A DNA stretch of 64,000 nt. Source: Cellulomonas sp. KRMCY2. GTDB taxonomy: Bacteria; Actinomycetota; Actinomycetes; Actinomycetales; Cellulomonadaceae. The notes under the pieces are model-generated. The model did no database searches and was not told where the DNA came from. It worked only from the letters and a program-made list of their open reading frames with translations. The stretch covers positions 4,092,001 to 4,156,000 of the forward strand of contig NZ_JAGF01000001.1 in assembly GCF_000526515.1 (NCBI RefSeq), read 5' to 3'. Made by a program: the position numbers and the translations under genes. Shown here one piece after another: positions 58,879 to 64,000 of the stretch (its first letter is position 1; each line of letters starts with the position of its first letter).

Positions 58879-60127
58879 GGGCGCCCCGGGTCGAACGGCC
58901 GATCACCGCGAGCGAGCGCCGCACGACGCCCGGCCGGGCAGCGAGCGCCTCGGCCGCACCCGGCTCGTGCCGGGCGAACGACAGCACGACGCCGAGGGCC
59001 ACCATCGTCGTGATCAGGGCCGAGCCACCGGCCGAGACCAGCGGGAGCGGGACGCCGACCACCGGGAGCAGGCCGATGACGACCGCGATGTTGATCATCG
59101 CCTGACCCAGGATCCACGCTGCGATTCCGGCGGTCACGATCTGGACGAACGGGTCGGTGTGCCGCCTGATCACCCGCGTCATCGCCACCGCGAGCACCCC
59201 GAACAAGGCGAGCACGAGCAGCGTGCCGAGCAGCCCGAGCTCCTCGCCGAGGATCGCGAAGATGAAGTCGTTGTGCGCCTCGGGCAGGTAGGACCACTTC
59301 TCCCGGCTCTCACCGAGGCCCAGGCCGGTCCAGCCGCCGGATGCCAGGCCGTACATGCCCCGGGTGGTCTGGTAGCACTCGTTGAACTTGTCGCAGTCCG
59401 GCTCGAAGAACGCCTGGATCCGTCCGACCCGGCTCTCGTTCAGCTGCGCGAGCTGCGAGACGGCGAACGCGGCAAGGACGCCGGCGACGGCGAACATGCG
59501 CAGCGGCACGCCCGCCACGAACAGGGCTCCGGCCACCAGGAGGATCAGGATGATCGCGGTCCCCAGGTCGCTGCCGAGCAGGACGAGGCCGATCGCTGCC
59601 AGCGCCACGAGAACGCCCGGCACAAGCACGTGAAGCCACCGGTGCAGCAAGGGGCGCTTGCGAGCCAGGACGGCGCCGAGCCAGACGGCCAGGGCCAGCT
59701 TGGCGAGCTCGGAAGGCTGGATGGACTGCCCGCCGACCAGGATCCAGTTCCGGTTGCCGTTCGCCTCCACGCCCAGGCCCGGGACGAAGACGAGGAGCTG
59801 GAGCACCATGGCGACGGCGAGCGCAGGCCAGGCGATCCGCTTGTACGCCGCGGGCGGCAACCGGCTCGCGACCCACGCGAAAGGCAGCCCGATGATCGCG
59901 TACCGCGCCTGGTTGAAGAAGATCGAGTAGGGCGAGGCGCCATGGGTCGCGGTCAGGGAGTCGACGCTCGAGCTCGAGAGCACCATGACCAGCCCGAGCG
60001 CGACGAGCATCGCCGATGCCCCGGCGATCAGGTAGTAGCTCGAGACCGCGCTGTTCCACTGCCCGAGGACCGCGCCACGATCCCGTGGGGCGGCCTCGAT
60101 GTCATGCAGACCCGTCTGGACCGCCAC
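58871..60127 (-). CDS. ftsW: Peptidoglycan glycosyltransferase FtsW
   Basis: A 418-residue SEDS-family polymerase with about ten membrane helices. YSIFFNQARYAIIGLP, IQPSELAKLALAVWLG, LGSDLGTAIILIL, the extracellular loop with EAHNDFIFAILGEELGLLG, and PLPLVSAGGSALITTM are signatures. The GTG at 60127 has GAGG about 8 bases upstream; upstream open frame is ignored. The 10-base gap to murD keeps it in the cluster. It works with the class B penicillin-binding protein FtsI, outside this window. Confidence 0.95.
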   Translation of the reverse strand: MAVQTGLHDIEAAPRDRGAVLGQWNSAVSSYYLIAGASAMLVALGLVMVLSSSSVDSLTATHGASPYSIFFNQARYAIIGLPFAWVASRLPPAAYKRIAWPALAVAMVLQLLVFVPGLGVEANGNRNWILVGGQSIQPSELAKLALAVWLGAVLARKRPLLHRWLHVLVPGVLVALAAIGLVLLGSDLGTAIILILLVAGALFVAGVPLRMFAVAGVLAAFAVSQLAQLNESRVGRIQAFFEPDCDKFNECYQTTRGMYGLASGGWTGLGLGESREKWSYLPEAHNDFIFAILGEELGLLGTLLVLALFGVLAVAMTRVIRRHTDPFVQIVTAGIAAWILGQAMINIAVVIGLLPVVGVPLPLVSAGGSALITTMVALGVVLSFARHEPGAAEALAARPGVVRRSLAVIGRSTRGARA

Positions 60128-60137
60128 CGTGCGTGCC

Positions 60138-61604
60138 TCAGCCGTCCGCGGCGGCCCGGTCGCCCGTGCCGAGGTCGGCGACCGCGTCGACGAAGGCCTC
60201 GCCACGGTGGGTGTAGGAGCTGAACTGGTCCATCGACGCGGACGCCGGCGCGAGCAGCACCGTGTCACCCGGGCGGGCGAGCCGACGGGCCTGGGACACG
60301 GCGCGGTTCATCACCGTCCCAGTGTCGGTCGGATCGATCGACACCACCGGGATTGACGGCGCGTGTCGGCCGAGCGCCTCACGCCACGGCGTCTGGTCCA
60401 CCCCGATGAGCACCACGGCGCGCAGGCGGTCGGCCCGGGCGAGCACGAGGTCGTCGAACCGTGCGCCCTTGGCCAGGCCACCGGCGATCCACACCACGGA
60501 GCCCGCGGCGAACGCGGCGAGCGAGGCCGCCGCAGCGTGCCCGTTGGTCGCCTTGGAGTCGTCGACGTACCGCACGGCACCGACCGTCGCGACGTGCTCG
60601 ATCCGGTGCGCGCCGGGCCGGTAGCTGCGCAGACCGTCCCGCACCGCCGCTTCACCCACGCCGTGCGCGCGGGCCAAGGCAGCCGCGGCCAGCGCATCGG
60701 CGACCACGTGCCCGGCCACGCGAGCATCGGGCCCGGCGAGGTGTGCGAGATCCTCGAGCGTGGCGAGCTCGGCCGCGAAGCCGGCCCGCGACGGGTCGCC
60801 CGCAGGTGCGTGGAACGCCCGGTCGACCAGGATCCCGTCGACGACCCCGAACCGGCCCGGTCCCGGCGCGCCGAGCGTGAACCCGACGGCGTGCGCGCCC
60901 TCGGCGACGTCGGCGTCGCGCACGAGGCCCTCGACCCGCTCATCGCCCACGGGGTACACGCAAGCGACCTCGACCCCCGCGAAGATCCTGGCCTTGTCCG
61001 CGACGTACGCCTCGAACGAGCCGTGCCAGTCGACGTGGTCGACGGCGATGTTCAGGACCGCCGCCGCCTGGGCCGCCATCGTGTGCGTGAAGTGCAGCTG
61101 GAAGCTCGAGAGCTCGACGGCGAGCACGTCGTTCGTCGGGTCGGTCGCCGCCTCGAGGACCGCCGCGCCCACGTTCCCCACGGCCGGCCCACGCTCACCG
61201 GCAGCCGCAAGGATCGCCGCGAGCATGCCGACGGTCGTCGTCTTGCCGTTCGTCCCGGTCAGGACGAGCCACGGTGCCGGGCCGCCGCCCGCCGACCGGT
61301 CGACCCGCAGGCGCCAGGCGAGCTCGACCTCGCTCCAGACCGGGATGCCGCGGCGGGCGGCCTCGGCCAGCACGGGGGCGGACGGCGGCCAGCCCGGGGA
61401 GGCGACCACCAGGTCGACCGCGCCGAGGTCCACCTGGGCGGCATCGGCCAGGTCGGCGTCCGGAGCCCGTGCGTCCAGGGTCACGACGGCCGACGGGCCA
61501 CGGCCCTGTGCGGCGCACGCGGCCAGTGCGGCGACGACCGCCCGTCCCGTGACCGCGAGCCCCGCGACGAGCACCCGCTGCCCGCGAAGGTCGAGGTCGG
61601 CCAC
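60138..61604 (-). CDS. murD: UDP-N-acetylmuramoyl-L-alanine--D-glutamate ligase
   Basis: A 488-residue Mur ligase adding D-glutamate. LRGQRVLVAGLAVTGRAV is the N-terminal domain, LVLTGTNGKTTTVGML the P-loop, AVELSSFQLHFT and NIAVDHVDWHGSFEAYV the central signatures, and VDDSKATNGHAAAASL and LLAPASASMDQFSSYTHRG the C-terminal domain. The GTG at 61604 overlaps the mraY stop by one base (TAGTG). It is somewhat longer than the E. coli enzyme. Confidence 0.96.
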   Translation of the reverse strand: MADLDLRGQRVLVAGLAVTGRAVVAALAACAAQGRGPSAVVTLDARAPDADLADAAQVDLGAVDLVVASPGWPPSAPVLAEAARRGIPVWSEVELAWRLRVDRSAGGGPAPWLVLTGTNGKTTTVGMLAAILAAAGERGPAVGNVGAAVLEAATDPTNDVLAVELSSFQLHFTHTMAAQAAAVLNIAVDHVDWHGSFEAYVADKARIFAGVEVACVYPVGDERVEGLVRDADVAEGAHAVGFTLGAPGPGRFGVVDGILVDRAFHAPAGDPSRAGFAAELATLEDLAHLAGPDARVAGHVVADALAAAALARAHGVGEAAVRDGLRSYRPGAHRIEHVATVGAVRYVDDSKATNGHAAAASLAAFAAGSVVWIAGGLAKGARFDDLVLARADRLRAVVLIGVDQTPWREALGRHAPSIPVVSIDPTDTGTVMNRAVSQARRLARPGDTVLLAPASASMDQFSSYTHRGEAFVDAVADLGTGDRAAADG

Positions 61605-62686
61605 TACCCGGCCACCCACTCCGTGTAGAAGATGCCGACACCGCCGGCGACGAACAGGCCGGCGATGATCCAGAACCGGATGACGATCGTGACCTCGCCC
61701 CAGCCCGAGAGCTCGAAGTGGTGGTGCAGCGGGGCCATCTTGAACACCCGTCTGCCGGTCAGCTTGAAGAAGCCGATCTGGATCACGTCGGAGAGCACGA
61801 CGAGCACGAACATGCCGCCGATGATCGCCGCGAGGATCTCGGTGCGGGACAGGATCGACAGGCCGGCCAGGGCGCCACCGAGGGCGAGGGCCCCGGTGTC
61901 CCCCATGAAGATCTTGGCCGGTGAGGCGTTCCACCACAGGAAGCCGAAGCACGCTCCGGTGATCGCCGCGGCGACGATCGCGAGGTCGAGCGGGTCACGC
62001 GTGTCGTAGCAGCGCGCACCCGCCGTCACGAGGTTCTGGCAGCTCTGGTTGGACTGCCAGACCCCGACCAGGACGTACGCGCCGAAGACGATCAGCGAGA
62101 CGCCGGTCGCCAGGCCGTCGAGGCCGTCGGTGAGGTTGACCGCGTTCGACCAGGCAGTGATCAGGAAGTTCGCCCAGATGACGAAGAGGATGACGCCGAG
62201 CGTCGTGCCGGCCCAGGCGAGGTCGATGTTCGTGTCCCGGATGAACGAGATCCGGGTCGAGGCCGGGGTGCGGAAGTTCTGGTTCGGGAACTGCAGGGCG
62301 AGCACCGCGAAGGCCAGTCCGATCAGCCCCTGACCGACGATCTTCCATCGGGCCGACAGGCCGAGACTGCGCTGCCGCGAGATCTTGATGAAGTCGTCGA
62401 GGAACCCGACCACGCCGAGCCCGGTCATCAGGAAGATGACGAGCATCGCCGACGCGCTCGGCCGGTTGCCGGTCACCAGCCCCGCGCCGCTCCAGCCGAT
62501 CAGGGTCGCGATGATGATCACGACGCCGCCCATCGTCGGCGTCCCACGCTTGGTGAAGTGCGCGGTCGGGCCGTCCTGGCGGATGAACTGGCCGTACTGC
62601 TTACGCACCAGGAAGCGGATGAACAGCGGGGTGGCGAGCAGCGCCACGAGCATCGACAGCCCGCCGGAGATCAGGACAGCCCTCAT
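61604..62686 (-). CDS. mraY: Phospho-N-acetylmuramoyl-pentapeptide transferase
   Basis: A 360-residue membrane transferase forming lipid I. Ten membrane helices are seen. [38 protein letters not shown] (active-site Asp pair), [15 protein letters not shown] and [14 protein letters not shown] are the four cytoplasmic signatures, and [12 protein letters not shown] the His loop. The ATG at 62686 overlaps the stop of the upstream Mur ligase (ATGA). Confidence 0.97.
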   Translation of the reverse strand: MRAVLISGGLSMLVALLATPLFIRFLVRKQYGQFIRQDGPTAHFTKRGTPTMGGVVIIIATLIGWSGAGLVTGNRPSASAMLVIFLMTGLGVVGFLDDFIKISRQRSLGLSARWKIVGQGLIGLAFAVLALQFPNQNFRTPASTRISFIRDTNIDLAWAGTTLGVILFVIWANFLITAWSNAVNLTDGLDGLATGVSLIVFGAYVLVGVWQSNQSCQNLVTAGARCYDTRDPLDLAIVAAAITGACFGFLWWNASPAKIFMGDTGALALGGALAGLSILSRTEILAAIIGGMFVLVVLSDVIQIGFFKLTGRRVFKMAPLHHHFELSGWGEVTIVIRFWIIAGLFVAGGVGIFYTEWVAG

Positions 62687-64000
62687 CCGGCTGTCACCTC
62701 GCTGCCGGCGAGGTCGTCGGCAAGCCCGGACAGGCCGGCCTCCGGTGCGGCCTTGACCAGGACGACGTCACCGGGCCTGAGCTCGTCGGCCAGCCACGCG
62801 GCCGCGGCCTCGACGTCCGGCAGGATCCGCGTCTCCTCACCGAAGGAGCCCTCCTGGAGGGCGCCGGTGTGGATCGCGCGGACGGTGTCCCCGACCACGA
62901 CCAGACGGGCGATGTTCAGGCGGACGGCGAGGCGCCCGACGGCGTCGAACGCGGCGATCGCGTCCGGCACGGCCATCCCGCGCACGTCCATCGCACCGAG
63001 CACCGCGATGCTGCGGCGTGCACCGCTGCGTACCGCGAGGTCACGGAGCGCGATCCGCACGGTGTCGGGGCCGGCCTCGCCCGACTCGTCGATCACTGTC
63101 ACGCCGTCCGCGCGCTCGGTGACCCGGGAGACCTGCGGTCCCGACGCGGAACCTGCGTCACCGTGCTCCGGGTCGATGAGCTGGTCGGCGACGGCGAGGA
63201 AGACCTCGCGGTCGTTGTACCGGTGGAAGACGCCGGCGATCTCCTGCGTGGGCTCGTGACCCTTGCCCGTGACGATCACCGTGTCCTGGTCTCCGGCGAG
63301 GCCGACGGCGAACCTGATCGCCTCGGCGCGCGAGGGGGCCTCGTGCACGTCGTGCAGGTCGGGCCGCTCGGCGCGGACACCGTCGAGGATCGCGGCACGG
63401 ATCTCCTGCGGTGGCTCGGAGCGAGGGTTCTCGTCGGTGACGACCAGGACGTCGGCCAGCCGGGCCGCGATCTCGCCCATCATCGGTCGCTTGCCCCGGT
63501 CGCGGTCCCCGTCCGACCCGAACACGATCACCAGGCGCCCGGGGGTGATCGGCCGCACGGCCTCGAGCGCCAGCACCAGGGCATCCGGGGTGTGCGCGTA
63601 GTCGACCAGGCACAACGGCAGGCCACGGCCGCGTTCGACGACGCGCTCCATCCGGCCCGGGATCGCGTGCGCCGTCCCGACCGCCGTCGCGGCTGCGTCC
63701 AGCGCGATGCCGGCGCGGTATGCGAGCACGACGGCGAGCGCTGCGTTGGAGACGTTGACCAGCCCGGGCAGGGGGCTCGCCGCCGCGACCTGCTCACCGT
63801 CCGGCCCGGAGAGGGTGAACGTCGAGCCGACGCCGTCCAGCCCGATCGTCGCGTCGGAGACCCGCCAGTCGGCCGTCGCCGCGCCGACCGAGCCGTCGCG
63901 CGTGGCCACGGTGTCCACCGGGATCCTCGCCTCGGCGGCGAGCCGGACGCCCCAGGCGTCATCGACGCACACGACGCCCCGGCGGGCGCTCTCGGGCGCG
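62683..64000 (-). CDS. murE: MurE ligase fused to a MurF-like C-terminal domain (N-terminus beyond window)
   Basis: Partial: the gene begins beyond 64000. The visible part starts in the MurE central domain ([48 protein letters not shown]) and continues through a complete MurE C-terminal domain ([51 protein letters not shown]). After [15 protein letters not shown] the reading frame runs on for about 150 residues resembling domain 3 of Mur[69 protein letters not shown]. MurF's P-loop and central domain are not between them, and mraY follows at once. Confidence 0.85.
   Translation of the reverse strand, partial: APESARRGVVCVDDAWGVRLAAEARIPVDTVATRDGSVGAATADWRVSDATIGLDGVGSTFTLSGPDGEQVAAASPLPGLVNVSNAALAVVLAYRAGIALDAAATAVGTAHAIPGRMERVVERGRGLPLCLVDYAHTPDALVLALEAVRPITPGRLVIVFGSDGDRDRGKRPMMGEIAARLADVLVVTDENPRSEPPQEIRAAILDGVRAERPDLHDVHEAPSRAEAIRFAVGLAGDQDTVIVTGKGHEPTQEIAGVFHRYNDREVFLAVADQLIDPEHGDAGSASGPQVSRVTERADGVTVIDESGEAGPDTVRIALRDLAVRSGARRSIAVLGAMDVRGMAVPDAIAAFDAVGRLAVRLNIARLVVVGDTVRAIHTGALQEGSFGEETRILPDVEAAAAWLADELRPGDVVLVKAAPEAGLSGLADDLAGSEVTAG

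Noticed and set aside
62683-64000. MurE-MurF fusion as a simple assembly collapse
   Set aside because: The junction lies at a domain boundary with an intact frame and linker, and the MurF signature is degenerate, which a recent deletion would not produce. Not fully excluded.

Overview
The window is a GC-rich chromosomal stretch from an actinobacterium. The 16S gene, the conserved arg, his and dcw gene orders and the GTG-rich starts point to Micrococcales. A Cellulomonas-like relative is my best guess from reading the 16S sequence, not from a database search. Almost all of it is core genome. I see no prophage, insertion sequence, CRISPR array, tRNA gene or recognisable defence island.

Layout. 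1-2128 (minus): a HAD-family phosphatase cut by the window edge and a TPR protein. 2233-7943 (minus): one rrn operon (16S-23S-5S) with a terminator and two good sigma70-type promoters. 8062-19495 (minus): tyrS, a 3-methyladenine DNA glycosylase, a small P-loop kinase, and the arginine operon argC-J-B-D-F-R-G-H, nearly all with overlapping stop/start codons. An ARG-box-like operator lies in front of argC. 19577-21093 (plus): a quinone oxidoreductase and a GNAT acetyltransferase. 21144-28577 (minus): pheT, pheS, a 2H phosphoesterase, a SpoU methyltransferase, rplT, rpmI and infC. 28951-33856 (plus): furA-catalase, a DUF1844 protein, a frameshifted coiled-coil membrane protein coupled to a trypsin-like lipoprotein protease, and a GerW/YtfJ-like protein. 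33883-38251 (minus): sseB, priA(hisA), hisH, an uncharacterised gene, hisB and hisC. 38419-45468: a mixed section with DUF952, a membrane-GNAT fusion, a lipoprotein esterase, a RecQ helicase fused to a phosphoribosyltransferase-like domain, hisD with an overlapping membrane-anchored protein, an S4 protein and a PPOX-like protein. 45529-50771 (minus): dnaE, an RluA-family pseudouridine synthase and lspA. 50775-64000 (minus): TraR/DksA-like, divIVA, yggT, sepF, pgeF, ftsZ, ftsQ, murC, murG, ftsW, murD, mraY and a murE whose C-terminus carries an extra MurF-like domain.

How the genes work together. The arg block is a complete acetylornithine-cycle arginine pathway with its own repressor, apart from argA-type and carbamoyl-phosphate functions not seen here. 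The his genes cover the middle and end of histidine synthesis; hisD is separated from hisC by about 5 kb of unrelated genes. The last 13 kb couples lipid-linked peptidoglycan precursor synthesis to septum assembly and polar growth.

Features worth a second look: a MurE-MurF domain-3 fusion with no murF in its usual place; a likely AUC start codon for infC; a -1 frameshift in a C-run of a 30-nt minisatellite; the RecQ-PRTase fusion; and a recurrent architecture in which a -10 hexamer lies 6-7 nt before the start codon. That architecture implies many leaderless mRNAs, one of them built into a 17-nt tandem repeat.
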